Origin: Lacticaseibacillus daqingensis | GTDB taxonomy: Bacteria > Bacillota > Bacilli > Lactobacillales > Lactobacillaceae | Assembly: GCF_003946115.1 (NCBI RefSeq) | Contig: NZ_RHOH01000007.1 | Location: 62,001 to 126,000 of the forward strand | Direction of reading: 5' to 3' | Length of the DNA: 64,000 bases | In this document: in pieces, positions 17,171 through 26,457 of the stretch | How the letters are laid out: each line of letters opens with the position of its first letter | Position numbering within the stretch: the first letter of the stretch is position 1 | Notes under the pieces: generated by a model | Database searches by the model: none | The model's input: only the letters and a program-made list of their open reading frames with translations | Told to the model about the DNA's origin: nothing | Program-made: the position numbers and the translations under genes

Positions 17171-18283
17171 TTACAGTGTCAGGTGAAAATGATCCGTTGC
17201 GTCCAATGCCTGCTGCACCGTGGCCGGGCCGCCGAACAAGGCGAGCTCACCGACAAGTGCGGCACCACTGGGGTAAAACTGAAATTGCCAGTCTGGTTTG
17301 ATCTGGAGCTGGGTCATGGCCGCCGCGCGGTCCGCTTCACGCAGCGGCACCAGCGCCCCCGGTCGGCGAACCGTGACCTCTGGTAGCGGCCAGCCGAGCA
17401 GCGCCCGCAGGTGCAGCTCATCCAGCGAGCGGCCGGCAGTGGGCGCGAGCACATGCCCGCTGAGCTGTGGCCCCGGGAAGACCCGTTTGACGTACAGCGT
17501 CTGGTTGGCGGCCAAAAACAGCTCGACGCCGAACACGCCGGTGTAGCTGAGCCGCTGGGCGATCACGCGCGCGATGCGTTCGATTTCATGGGTGACCGCG
17601 ATCCCGCCGGTTGCCGGCACCACCGCCGCCTGCAACTCATGGTTGGCAAAAACGGTTTGGACCACCGGCATCACGCGGATGGTCGCCTCGCTTTTGGCCA
17701 CCGCCACGGCAAACTCACGCGGCGATTCGAGCCAAGCCTCCAGCACGTACGGGCGCGCCGCCATCACGGCCGCTGCCCGGGTAACGTCTTCAGGCGTGCG
17801 CAGCAGCAACTGCTGGTCGGCCCCGATACCCTTTTGGATCGGCTTGAGAATCGCGGGGAAGCCCACTGATTCGATGGCCTTGGTGATATCGCCGGCCGTG
17901 ACCACTTGCGCGTATGGCAGGATATTCATGTTCAGGTCATCAAGGAAGACTTTTTCCAGGTACCGGTCCTGCGTCACCGCCAGGATGTCCACCCCGGACG
18001 GCAACTGGCGCGCCGTGGTCAGCTCCGCCAGCGCATCCCCATCGACGTTCTCGTCCATGTAGGTGATCACCGTTGCCACCTCGGCCACCCGGGCCAGTGC
18101 GGCGGCGTCTTGCGCCGCGCCGGTGACGGCCATGTCGGCCACCTCAAGGGCAATGTCCTTGGGATCCGACGCCAAAACCACGGTGTTCAGCCCCAACTGC
18201 TTCGCGACGGCCACCAGGCGGTAGGCGCGCACGCCGCCTCCGATAATGCCCAGCACGGCGCCTGGCCGGATAAATTCTGTCAT
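17171..18283 (-). CDS. PurK-like ATP-grasp protein (divergent N5-CAIR synthase)
   Basis: The 370-residue protein has the PurK layout: an N-terminal Rossmann-type domain with GIIGGG at 12-17, a central ATP-grasp domain and a C-terminal PurK lid. However, signature motifs are changed: the usual ATP-grasp loop GGYDGKGQ is replaced by QKGIGADQ, the usual NExAPRPHNSGH by KRVFPGPQLSGH, and TYEFEN by TYMDEN. Whether it still carboxylates AIR is doubtful. It may be a paralogue of a true PurK located elsewhere (some lactobacilli carry two). No purE neighbours it; it sits between xanthine permease and adenylosuccinate lyase. Family assignment is firm, activity uncertain. Confidence 0.7.
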   Translation of the reverse strand: MTEFIRPGAVLGIIGGGVRAYRLVAVAKQLGLNTVVLASDPKDIALEVADMAVTGAAQDAAALARVAEVATVITYMDENVDGDALAELTTARQLPSGVDILAVTQDRYLEKVFLDDLNMNILPYAQVVTAGDITKAIESVGFPAILKPIQKGIGADQQLLLRTPEDVTRAAAVMAARPYVLEAWLESPREFAVAVAKSEATIRVMPVVQTVFANHELQAAVVPATGGIAVTHEIERIARVIAQRLSYTGVFGVELFLAANQTLYVKRVFPGPQLSGHVLAPTAGRSLDELHLRALLGWPLPEVTVRRPGALVPLREADRAAAMTQLQIKPDWQFQFYPSGAALVGELALFGGPATVQQALDATDHFHLTL

Positions 18284-18361
18284 ACTTCTGCCTCCTCGCG
18301 CCGACCACTGTCGACCCGTATTAGCTTCTATTGTAACGACATCGCCGCGCAGATAATAGTC

Positions 18362-19684
18362 CTAATCCTTCTCGTTGAGGCCATCTTTGATGTCCAAGTC
18401 CGGTTGCGCGTGCTTGGCGTTAAACAGCACATTCAGCCCCACGGCGCTAATGGAAGCCATCAGAATGCCTGAGGAGAACAGCAGCTGCGCGGTTTTAGGC
18501 AAAAACTGCACGATGTCGGGCTGGACTGTGACCCCGAGGCCCAGGCCGATGGAGATGGCCGCGACCAGCAGGTTCTTGTCGTTGTGAAAATCCACTTGCT
18601 GCAGCATGCGCACGCCTTGAACGGCCACCATGCCAAACATCACGAGCATTGCGCCCCCCAGCACTGGTGCCGGAATGATGGTGGCCAAGGCGCCCACCTT
18701 CGGCAACAGGCCCAGGAGCACCAGGAAGATGGCCGAAAAGACCACCGGCTTGCGCGTCTTGATGCCGGACAGCTGCACCAGCCCCACGTTTTGGGAGAAG
18801 GTAGTGTACGGGAAGGTGTTAAAAATCCCGCCCAACAGCACGGCCAGTCCCTCGGCGCGGTAACCACGCTTCAGGTCATCCGCCTCAATGCGCTGGCCCA
18901 CCACGTCACCCAGGGCGAAGAACACGCCGGTGGATTCCACCATGGACACGAGGGAGATCAGGATCATGGTGACGATGGAGCTCCACTCAAAGTGCGGCAC
19001 CCCGAAGTAAAACGGCGTTGGCACGTGGAACCAGCTCGCCTCCAGCACCGGCTGAAAACTGACCATGCCCATGAAGCCGGCCAGCACAGTGCCGGCGATC
19101 AGGCCGATCAGGATGGCGATCGACCGCACGAAGCCGCGGCCCCAGACGTTAAAGGCCAGGATCAACAGCACGGTGAAGGCGCCGACGCCCAGATTGGCCA
19201 TGCTCCCAAAGCTCTTGGCCGCGGTGTCCCCACCGCCAAGGTTCTGGAACGCCACCGGGATCAGGGACAGCCCGATCACCGTGATCAACGTGCCCGTCAC
19301 CAGCGGCGGGAAGAAGCGGCGAAGCTTCGCGAAGGTGCCAGAGATCAGGAAGACGAACAGCCCGGCCGCGATGATCGCCCCGTACATCGTCTGAAAATCG
19401 AACTTCTGCCCGATCATGATCAACGGCGCTACGGCTTGAACGGCACACCCTAAGACCACGGGCAGGCCGATTCCAAAGAAGCGGTTGGCAAAGATCTGAA
19501 GGGCCGTTGCGACCCCACACATGAAAATGTCGATGGACACCAAGTAGGTCATCTGCTCGGTGGTGAAGTGAAGCGAGGCCCCGATCAGGATCGGGACCAA
19601 AACGGCCCCGGAGTACATGGCCAGCAGGTGCTGAAGCCCTAAGACGGCGGCCTTTGGGGCGGAAATGTCCGGTTGTTTCTTCAC
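18362..19684 (-). CDS. pbuX: Xanthine permease, NCS2 family
   Basis: Membrane transporter importing xanthine (proton symport). The 440-residue product has about 12-14 hydrophobic segments and NCS2 motifs such as GLQHLLAMYSGAVLVP near the N-terminus and QNVGLVQLSGIKTR in the middle. It follows xpt by 14 bases, and this xpt-pbuX pairing supports xanthine over uracil as substrate. Not preceded by a recognisable purine riboswitch. Confidence 0.92.
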   Translation of the reverse strand: MKKQPDISAPKAAVLGLQHLLAMYSGAVLVPILIGASLHFTTEQMTYLVSIDIFMCGVATALQIFANRFFGIGLPVVLGCAVQAVAPLIMIGQKFDFQTMYGAIIAAGLFVFLISGTFAKLRRFFPPLVTGTLITVIGLSLIPVAFQNLGGGDTAAKSFGSMANLGVGAFTVLLILAFNVWGRGFVRSIAILIGLIAGTVLAGFMGMVSFQPVLEASWFHVPTPFYFGVPHFEWSSIVTMILISLVSMVESTGVFFALGDVVGQRIEADDLKRGYRAEGLAVLLGGIFNTFPYTTFSQNVGLVQLSGIKTRKPVVFSAIFLVLLGLLPKVGALATIIPAPVLGGAMLVMFGMVAVQGVRMLQQVDFHNDKNLLVAAISIGLGLGVTVQPDIVQFLPKTAQLLFSSGILMASISAVGLNVLFNAKHAQPDLDIKDGLNEKD

Positions 19685-19698
19685 GATGGCCTCCTATC

Positions 19699-20470
<772 letters not shown>

Positions 20471-20535
20471 AAGTCGGGTTGCTTATTTTTGCCAATCATT
20501 CATCCGGTTCAACCCGGAAGCGTTCGGCCATCGCG

Positions 20536-21156
20536 CTAATCTAAGCGATTGAGGTCGTATGTTTCAACGACCCGGATCAGCTTCTCCGGGTAATCCGGAT
20601 CGGTCGCATAACCGCCGGCTTTGAGCGCGTAGGCCGCCGTCTTGTAGTCTTTGGCCTGGCGCACCGCCAGGTACTGGTTAGCGTTCCAAGCGGTCCCGTT
20701 GACAAAGAGCAAGGCGTGGGCCTTCATTGAGGCCACATCGCTGTCGTACACCCTGAAGCGCGCCTTGACCGTCACCCATTGGCCGTTCACGTACTCCTTG
20801 GTCGCCAGGAGCTTGGTGGTCGCCGGGTCACTGCCCTTGATGCCAAACAGATTATGGTACTGGCTGGCCAACGTCGAGTGGCCCCAGTCGGACTCAAGGA
20901 TGGCTTGCGCCAGTGTGATGCTGGGCAGCACCGCGTACTCTTTTTGCAAGGCCTGCGCATACGGGGCCAGACGGTCAATGAACGCGTCCTTCGCCGCCGC
21001 GGCGGCCTGGCTTTCGCTTGCGGCCAGCTGTTGCTGGCGCGCGGCTTCCCGGCGCACCATCAGCGTCTGCACGCCAACGATCCCGACACAGATCATCAAA
21101 ATTGCGATCACAATGCTTAACCCGATTGGGAGCTGGTGCTTGCGGCGCTTCGCCAT
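20536..21156 (-). CDS. Membrane-anchored GH73 N-acetylglucosaminidase
   Basis: Peptidoglycan hydrolase acting outside the membrane. The 206-residue protein has a basic N-terminus, one membrane anchor (about 11-32), a short Ala/Gln-rich helix and a GH73 (FlgJ/LytG-like) domain with the catalytic Glu in QAILESDWGHS, the NLFGIKG motif and YRVYDSxxxS-like substrate segment. There is no wall-binding repeat, so it is likely a small anchored autolysin for growth or separation. RBS GAAAGAGG precedes the ATG. It is 15 bases downstream of the next conserved gene, suggesting cotranscription. Confidence 0.88.
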   Translation of the reverse strand: MAKRRKHQLPIGLSIVIAILMICVGIVGVQTLMVRREAARQQQLAASESQAAAAAKDAFIDRLAPYAQALQKEYAVLPSITLAQAILESDWGHSTLASQYHNLFGIKGSDPATTKLLATKEYVNGQWVTVKARFRVYDSDVASMKAHALLFVNGTAWNANQYLAVRQAKDYKTAAYALKAGGYATDPDYPEKLIRVVETYDLNRLD

Positions 21157-21171
21157 AGTTGCCTCTTTCGT

Positions 21172-21672
21172 TTACTTGGGCTGAGGGGCCGGCAGTTGCG
21201 CGGCCGCCCACGTCAATAGGTCTAATTTCTTGGTGGCCAGTTGCTGGGCTACCGGCTTGGGCACTACGAAATCAAGGATGTCCTCCAGGCCGTGAACGCC
21301 ATAGGTGCGCTTGATCCTAAGGTGGTGCGCCAGCGTCCCGTTCGGCTGAGGCACCTGCGTCATCGCAGTGGTCACCTTCGCGTTGGCCAGCCAGGCCATG
21401 GCGATCGTCGCCTTGGCGTTTTGGTAGCGCCAGGTCACGCCTTGCTCACTGCGCGCCGTTTCCTCAAGCACCGCCACCTTTTGGGCCAGCATCCATTCGT
21501 AATCCGTGAAGAGGTAGCGCAATTTTTGCCGCTGAACATCTGTCAGCGCGGCGTCACCGGCCAAAACGGCGGCAATCGGCACGTGCAGCTGGTCCACCAG
21601 CTGCGCACGGCCCTCACCATCCCGGGTCTGAAGCGTTAATGCGGCTAATTCAAGTAATGTCTGATCATTCAC
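21172..21672 (-). CDS. Conserved hypothetical protein, 166 residues
   Basis: I do not recognise this family. The product is predicted soluble and mainly helical, with a Trp-containing motif YLFTDYEWMLAQK in the middle and a C-terminal half ending in LDLLTWAAAQLPAPQPK. A GTG start at 21672 is chosen because AGAGGTGA lies five to six bases upstream and the next in-frame start is more than 80 bases earlier across the promoter region. A TACAAT -10-like box lies about 20 bases upstream. It is probably cotranscribed with the GH73 gene. Confidence 0.6.
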   Translation of the reverse strand: MNDQTLLELAALTLQTRDGEGRAQLVDQLHVPIAAVLAGDAALTDVQRQKLRYLFTDYEWMLAQKVAVLEETARSEQGVTWRYQNAKATIAMAWLANAKVTTAMTQVPQPNGTLAHHLRIKRTYGVHGLEDILDFVVPKPVAQQLATKKLDLLTWAAAQLPAPQPK

Positions 21673-21767
21673 CTTAATCACCTCTGTTTCTATTGTACCA
21701 GAGCCTTCCGCAAGTGGTACCATGAAGGCGGCGATTGTGCCGCATCTGTCATTCAAGGAGGATCACC

Positions 21768-22730
21768 ATGACCACATATAACTGGGGCATCATCGGACTG
21801 GGCGGTATCGGCAGCCAGTTCGCCGCCCACTTACCCAAAGACCAGACGCTGTACGGTGTGGCCGCACACGACCCGGCGCGCGCCGCCGCCTTTGCCAAAC
21901 AGTACCACGCGCAGCACGCCTTCGCGGATTACGCGGCCCTGTTTGCCGATCCCAAGATCGACATCGTCTACGTGGCCACGACCCACAACTTCCACTACGA
22001 GAACATCAAGGCGGCCCTGACGGCAGGCAAGCACGTTCTGGCGGAAAAGGCGATCGTGCTGAACCTCACCCAACTGGATGAGCTGATCGCGCTGGCTGCC
22101 GCCAAGAACCTGATCCTGATGGAGGCGCAGACGATCTACCACATGCCGCTGTACCCGACACTCACGGCCTTCGCGCAGCGCCAGCAGCTGGGCCAGCTCA
22201 AAACCATCGATGTCACCTTTGGCTCGTACGCCAAAGGAAAGCCGAACAGCCGCCTGTACGACCCGGCACTTGGCGGCGGCGCCATGCTCGACATTGGCGT
22301 CTACGCGCTGAGTTTTGCCCGGCGCTTCCTGAGCGCCGCACCAAAGCTCGTCGCCACCCAGTGGACCCCGACCACCACCGGGGTGGATGGGCAAAGCGTC
22401 TTGATGCTCAACAACGCCAACCACGAAATGGTCAACGTTGCGCTCAACCTAGAAGCCCGCATGCCTAAGCGGGGGGTGGTCGCTTACAGCGAAGGCTACT
22501 TCACCGTTGATCAGTACCCACGCAGCCAGGAGGCGATTTTCACCACCCCTGATCAGCTCAACGCCCCGATCACGGCCGACCTGACCGAAGACGCCTTGGC
22601 CTACGAAGCCACGGACATGGCCGAAGCCGTCACCACCGGGGTCAACCCGACACTGGCCTGGACTCGCGACGTCATGGCCATCATGACCGAAGCGCGCACG
22701 GCGTGGGGCTTCCGCTACCCCAACGAGTAG
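21768..22730 (+). CDS. Gfo/Idh/MocA-family oxidoreductase
   Basis: NAD(P)-dependent dehydrogenase of unknown sugar or polyol substrate. The 320-residue product has the Rossmann motif IIGLGGIGSQF at 8-18, the EKAIVLN motif corresponding to the family's EKP segment (here Lys-Ala instead of Lys-Pro), and a C-terminal dimerisation domain with GGGAMLDIGVYAL. The ATG follows AAGGAGGATCACC. It overlaps the convergent GNAT gene by 16 bases. Similar lactobacillar proteins are annotated as dihydrodiol dehydrogenase-like, without evidence. Confidence 0.85.
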   Translation: MTTYNWGIIGLGGIGSQFAAHLPKDQTLYGVAAHDPARAAAFAKQYHAQHAFADYAALFADPKIDIVYVATTHNFHYENIKAALTAGKHVLAEKAIVLNLTQLDELIALAAAKNLILMEAQTIYHMPLYPTLTAFAQRQQLGQLKTIDVTFGSYAKGKPNSRLYDPALGGGAMLDIGVYALSFARRFLSAAPKLVATQWTPTTTGVDGQSVLMLNNANHEMVNVALNLEARMPKRGVVAYSEGYFTVDQYPRSQEAIFTTPDQLNAPITADLTEDALAYEATDMAEAVTTGVNPTLAWTRDVMAIMTEARTAWGFRYPNE

Positions 22731-23167
22731 TCCAACAGCACCATGTCCCGCAATGGGACACCGTTGACCCGCGGGGTCGGCGCATAGGCCGCAAAAAAGT
22801 TGGGCCGCACGCCGCAAATGTGAAACCCGTTGCGCTGGTAAAAGCGCAGGTTGCGCACCTCTGCATCACCGGTGCCCACCAGCATGCGGGCCGCCTGTCC
22901 CCGGTAGTGATGCACCAAAAACTGAAGCATTGCAGAACCGCGCCCATGCCCCTGTTTGTCGGGGCTGACGGCGAGGTTTTTTAGTTCCAGCGTGGTCGCG
23001 TCACAGCGCACGACCAAGGCGCAACACACCAGTGCCCCGGCTTCAAGGCCGGCCCACAGCGTGCCAGCCATCTCGTACTGCGCCAGCATGACGGGGTCTT
23101 CATCGCCCACCAACAGCAGCTGATGCGCCAGGCGCCGCTGGTGGCCCGTCCACGGTTCAATTTGCAT
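22715..23167 (-). CDS. GNAT-family N-acetyltransferase
   Basis: The 150-residue product has the acetyl-CoA-binding motif A, LAVSPDKQGHGRGSAML, and the following NLRFYQRNGF segment. The substrate is not apparent. Its 3' end overlaps the convergent oxidoreductase gene. AAGGAGGCGCGCC precedes the ATG. Confidence 0.85.
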   Translation of the reverse strand: MQIEPWTGHQRRLAHQLLLVGDEDPVMLAQYEMAGTLWAGLEAGALVCCALVVRCDATTLELKNLAVSPDKQGHGRGSAMLQFLVHHYRGQAARMLVGTGDAEVRNLRFYQRNGFHICGVRPNFFAAYAPTPRVNGVPLRDMVLLDYSLG

Positions 23168-23230
23168 GGCGCGCCTCCTTTCTTTCGGTCATTCTAGCAC
23201 GGTTGTCGGGCGAACGGGGCCGCGCGCACC

Positions 23231-23260
23231 AAAAAAGGGTCAAGCAATCGCCTGACCCCC
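23231..23260 (-). terminator. Terminator of the cold-shock gene
   Basis: Minus strand GGGTCAGGCGATTGCTTGACCC followed by TTTTTT, about 20 bases beyond the stop. Confidence 0.85.
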
Positions 23261-23280
23261 TTTGCCATTAATGGCCGAAA

Positions 23281-23481
23281 TTAGTCTTTGTTGACGTTGA
23301 CCGCCTGTGGGCCGCGATCGCTTTGTTCAACATCGAAGGTCACTGCTTGACCTTCTTCGAGCGTCTTGTAGCCGTCACCCTGAATTGCAGAGAAGTGAAC
23401 GAATACATCAGAGCCGTCTTCGCGCGTCACGAAGCCGTAACCTTTTTCTGCGTTGAACCATTTAACTGTGCCGTGTTCCAT
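23281..23481 (-). CDS. csp: Cold-shock protein, CspA family
   Basis: Small single-stranded nucleic-acid-binding chaperone. The 66-residue product contains both RNA-binding motifs, KGYGFVT (RNP1) and VFVHFSAI (RNP2). The ATG at 23481 follows AAGGAGGATGTTCATTC. Its promoter lies about 105 bases upstream, giving the long 5' leader typical of temperature-regulated csp genes. Confidence 0.96.
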   Translation of the reverse strand: MEHGTVKWFNAEKGYGFVTREDGSDVFVHFSAIQGDGYKTLEEGQAVTFDVEQSDRGPQAVNVNKD

Positions 23482-23590
23482 GAATGAACATCCTCCTTGC
23501 GCCAAAGCGCGTTTTGATAAAATTGTCTTTTTGGGTAGGTGCTGCCGATTGCAGGTGCGATCTCGGACGCCATTCAAAAAGTACTCTTAA

Positions 23591-23619
23591 ATTCTAGCAC
23601 CATCCCAAAAAGCGTTCAA
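23591..23619 (-). promoter_or_regulatory. Promoter of the cold-shock gene with a long leader
   Basis: Minus strand TTGAAC (23614-23619) and TAGAAT (23591-23596), 17-base spacer. The transcript would start near 23584, leaving about 100 untranslated bases before the ATG at 23481. Confidence 0.7.
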
Positions 23620-23827
23620 GAAGCGCGGCAAAATAATCACGATTCGGGTCGAATTACCGAACAAACAGCCATTTTTTATAAAAGCATTAATTAACTGTCG
23701 CGACAGCAATGCTTCCGAACAAATTGGCGGCGCTTTCTTGACCCTGTACGGCGTGCTCGGCGCGGGGCTGGTAATTCACGGATAAATCGGCTACGATTGA
23801 CTTACCGATAGAAGGGGGCCACCACCA

Positions 23828-24460
23828 TTGAAAAAACTACTCCTCTGGTTACTCGGCGGGCTCGTCTTGCTGGCGGGTTGCAGCAGCCAAGTCTTCGACC
23901 AACAAACCCAGTTGAAGGAAGCCACCGCCACCGTGATCACCCAGGTGGCAAAGGAACGGGCAGCGATCGCCGTGGTGGACGAGACTGCCTCGGCGTTCCC
24001 TTCCACATTTCAAAAAGCCTATGCCAGCGATCCGACCCATGACTTTGCCACCACAGGGGCAGTCGCCGCACTGGTGACCAAGCGCAAGGCAGCGTTCACG
24101 CAACTTGAAGCGGCGCATAAGCAGCTAGAGGCGGCCATCACCAAACTGACCAAGCTCAGCTCACAGGCCAATGACAACCTGCCGCGCACGGCCTTGACCA
24201 ATGCGCTGGACAGCCTGAAGCTCGCCAAGCTCGACCACAAGACCTTTGACGCTTACTACAGCGAACTAGGCAGCGCCCAGACCCTGTTTTTCGATCAAGT
24301 GAGCGCGGCCCCCGACCGTGAAACGGTCGATGCCGCCTTGTCGCGTCTGAATCAGTACGCCAGCTCGCTGAGTCAGCAGGCTGACATCGTCACGGCCAAC
24401 TTGGAAACGGTCGCGGCCCAAGCCAAAACGCTCCAAAAGGCGATCAACGAAATGGACTAA
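23828..24460 (+). CDS. YkyA-like cell-wall-binding lipoprotein
   Basis: Secreted lipoprotein of unknown function. The product is 210 residues and starts with TTG (23828) after AGAAGGGGG. The signal peptide ends in the lipobox LLAGC with lipidated Cys18. The mature part is almost entirely helical, with heptad-like Gln/Leu/Lys patterns (ATKRKAAFTQLEAAHKQLEA region) consistent with the coiled-coil YkyA/PF10368 family. It stands alone with a strong terminator shared with the convergent ECF gene. Confidence 0.75.
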   Translation: MKKLLLWLLGGLVLLAGCSSQVFDQQTQLKEATATVITQVAKERAAIAVVDETASAFPSTFQKAYASDPTHDFATTGAVAALVTKRKAAFTQLEAAHKQLEAAITKLTKLSSQANDNLPRTALTNALDSLKLAKLDHKTFDAYYSELGSAQTLFFDQVSAAPDRETVDAALSRLNQYASSLSQQADIVTANLETVAAQAKTLQKAINEMD

Positions 24461-24463
24461 ACG

Positions 24464-24502
24464 AAACGGGCCGCCCTCACAAGTTGAGGGCGACCCGTTT
24501 TG
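24464..24502. terminator. Bidirectional terminator
   Basis: AAACGGGCCGCCCTCA and TGAGGGCGACCCGTTTT pair around CAAGT, with A-rich and T-rich flanks, between convergent genes. Confidence 0.85.
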
Positions 24503-24509
24503 AGTTGTG

Positions 24510-25127
24510 CTAAGCCTTGCGGTGCCGGTGCTGCACCTGCAGCAACACGGTCCCCAGGATCGGCGTGACCACCGCGGCCATCGCCGCTTCGGCCATGGCG
24601 TTGATGGCTAGGGCCGCGATCAGCAGCCAACCCAAGTTGCTGGCATCAGCCCCAGGTACGACTTGCGCGGCGCGACTGGCAAAAAACAGCCAGGTAAAGC
24701 CGATCACCAGCCCTGTGTTAGTCAAGGCACCGGCCACGCCGGCCGCCACCATTTTGACTGTCGCGCCGGTGCCGGTACGCACGTTTTTGGCGATGTAGTT
24801 GAAGACCAGCGCCGCCACAATGCCCACCATCACACGCGGCACGATCGCGATCACCGGATTTTGGAATAGCAACAGCGTCATCGGATCCGTTGCGCTGGTG
24901 TAGGCCTTGATCAAACTAATGGTGCCCCACAGCAGTCCCAGCCCTGCGCCGCCGCGCACGCCCAGCAACACCCCACCGAGGATGACCGTCAGGTGAATGG
25001 TCGAAATTGCCGGCCACGCGGGAAAGATGCGAATATAGCCAATCATCGGAATGTACGCTTGCAAGATAATCAGCGCCCCGAAAACACCGAGGATGCTGAT
25101 CGTGTACGAAGACCCCTTGCGTGTCAT
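24510..25127 (-). CDS. panT: ECF transporter S component, PanT-like (pantothenate)
   Basis: Integral membrane substrate-binding subunit that works with the shared EcfA-A'-T module to import a vitamin. The 205-residue product has five to six membrane segments. The segments YIRIFPAWPAISTIHLTVI, GLGLLWGTISLIKAYTSAT and NPVIAIVPRVMVGIVAALVF match the PanT subfamily layout (TIHxT...G...W G.ISLIRA.T...NP..SVLPR). Pantothenate is therefore the likely substrate, though assignment within S components by eye is not certain. The ATG at 25127 follows GGGAGGGACATC. No riboswitch is evident upstream. Confidence 0.7.
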   Translation of the reverse strand: MTRKGSSYTISILGVFGALIILQAYIPMIGYIRIFPAWPAISTIHLTVILGGVLLGVRGGAGLGLLWGTISLIKAYTSATDPMTLLLFQNPVIAIVPRVMVGIVAALVFNYIAKNVRTGTGATVKMVAAGVAGALTNTGLVIGFTWLFFASRAAQVVPGADASNLGWLLIAALAINAMAEAAMAAVVTPILGTVLLQVQHRHRKA

Positions 25128-25322
25128 GATGTCCCTCCCAGTCTGAACTTGATGCCGCCTATGATACCAAAAAGGTGAGGGCTTGACTAGCACAACGGCC
25201 TGATCTGAACCCAGAATCAGTGGTCGAGCCCCTGATCCCCGCCAATTCAGGGGCGTTACCTGATCATGCCTTACCCTGGCGCAAAACCATCATTTCACGA
25301 GCCGCACCGGTGGCCGGCTGAC

Positions 25323-25784
25323 CTAAAGTCGCCGATCGTAGTAAAACCAAAACGCGATAAACGTGACACAATAGACCATGAGCAACGCCCCAAACGCCGC
25401 AATCATGATGACTCGAAAATCCATCGCTTGGACTCGCGGATCGATCCCAAAAACCGCTGTGACTGCCAACAGGAGGATGGCCAGCGTCACCACCACTTGC
25501 AGGGTGCGCTGCGCAGTCCTGAAGGAAATCAACCGTTCGCGCTCATCTGCGGCACTCGCCTCTCCGCTTGTCAGTCTGAAGTGCGGGTCACGCCGATGCT
25601 CGCGGTAACGAATGAGGCCAAAACCGATCATCCACCCCACAAACGCGAAGCTTGGCCACCCGAATTCAAACATCACCCGGGTCGCGCCCACCACGGACCG
25701 CTGCATGAAATCAAGCGCCGTGAGCGTAAATAAAAGAAACATGACCGCATTGCCGCCTTGTTCAATCACAATTTTTCTCATCAT
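25323..25784 (-). CDS. Small membrane protein paired with an XRE regulator
   Basis: The 153-residue product has about four hydrophobic segments (near 12-28, 40-57, 93-112 and 122-147) and no catalytic motif. Its ATG overlaps the stop of the preceding HTH gene by four bases. Such HTH plus four-TM membrane protein pairs are common in Firmicutes; their function is unknown. Coupling and a shared auto-operator imply the two act together. Confidence 0.7.
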   Translation of the reverse strand: MMRKIVIEQGGNAVMFLLFTLTALDFMQRSVVGATRVMFEFGWPSFAFVGWMIGFGLIRYREHRRDPHFRLTSGEASAADERERLISFRTAQRTLQVVVTLAILLLAVTAVFGIDPRVQAMDFRVIMIAAFGALLMVYCVTFIAFWFYYDRRL

Positions 25785-25984
25785 TCTTCCTCCAATGCGA
25801 ACAGATCATTGACCTCGACATTCAGTGCCTGCGCAAGTAACAAGCCGAGTGTCAGCGACGGGGAATAGTTGCCCTTTTCCAGTGAGATGATCGTCCGTCT
25901 CGTCACACCCACTTTTTGGGCCAGTTCTGCCTGCGTCAAACCGCGGGCTTTACGTTGCGCCGCGACGCGATTGCGTAGTCTCAT
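25781..25984 (-). CDS. XRE-family transcriptional regulator (single HTH domain)
   Basis: DNA-binding protein of 67 residues consisting only of an HTH_3 domain: RKARGLTQAELAQKVGV, then TRRTIISLEKGNYSPSL. This compact form is typical of YozG/Cro-like regulators linked to a membrane partner. AGGCGATA precedes the ATG. Two palindromic sites straddle its promoter, so negative autoregulation is likely. Confidence 0.88.
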   Translation of the reverse strand: MRLRNRVAAQRKARGLTQAELAQKVGVTRRTIISLEKGNYSPSLTLGLLLAQALNVEVNDLFALEEE

Positions 25985-25996
25985 TATCGCCTCCGT

Positions 25997-26049
25997 GTGA
26001 AGTTAACTTCACCAACATTAAATCACGTCGCCCAGGTGAAGTCAACTAC
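25997..26049 (-). promoter_or_regulatory. Promoter with paired operators for the XRE regulator
   Basis: Minus strand TTGACT (26040-26045) and TTTAAT (26017-26022), 17-base spacer. A perfect palindrome GTGAAGTTAACTTCAC lies at 25997-26012 and an imperfect copy, GTGAAGTCAACTAC, at 26036-26049, overlapping the -35. The two centres are about 39 bases apart. The arrangement brackets the promoter. Confidence 0.75.
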
Positions 26050-26162
26050 ACATTTGGTCATTTGGCGCGCTGCGCTTAACGCCAGACCCACACCGCACCG
26101 ATTGCGGCCAGAAAAAGGCGCCAACAGACAAGCTGCCTATCAACTCCAAAAATTGTCGCGCC

Positions 26163-26196
26163 AAAAAACCCCTCAACCATTATCGGTTGAGGGGTT
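26163..26196 (-). terminator. Terminator of tRNA-Leu
   Basis: AACCCCTCAACC and GGTTGAGGGGTT form a perfect 12-base stem with a 6-base loop, followed on the minus strand by TTTTTT. Confidence 0.9.
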
Positions 26197-26222
26197 CATC
26201 CGAGACGTAAACCGTCCTAAAA

Positions 26223-26308
26223 TGCGGGCAAGAAGACTCGAACTTCCACGGGCGCAATGCCCACAAGATCCTTAATCTTGCGCGTCTACCAGTTCCGCCA
26301 TGCCCGCA
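26223..26308 (-). tRNA. tRNA-Leu (anticodon AAG)
   Basis: 86-base class II tRNA. Acceptor arms TGCGGGC/GCCCGCA, D-loop AACTGGTAGACGC, anticodon stem CAAGA/TCTTG with loop TTAAGGA (anticodon AAG, reading CUN), a variable arm, and T-arm loop GTTCGAGTC. CCA is not encoded. An A34 anticodon implies inosine modification. Confidence 0.93.
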
Positions 26309-26329
26309 TGACTCATAAGCACAAGAAAT

Positions 26330-26358
26330 AGTATATTAGGCGCGACGCCTAATGTCAA
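26330..26358 (-). promoter_or_regulatory. tRNA-Leu promoter with a palindrome in the spacer
   Basis: Minus strand TTGACA (26353-26358) and TATACT (26330-26335), exactly 17 bases apart. The spacer itself is TTAGGCG-TCG-CGCCTAA, a perfect inverted repeat. Confidence 0.8.
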
Positions 26359-26457
26359 CGCCTTTTCGCCTAAATTGTGGCGAAAAGCCCTTCCCCCGTG
26401 CAAAGTGCGCTGCATCCTGGGCATAATAGAGGAAAATCATTGAAAGAAGGACTGCTC

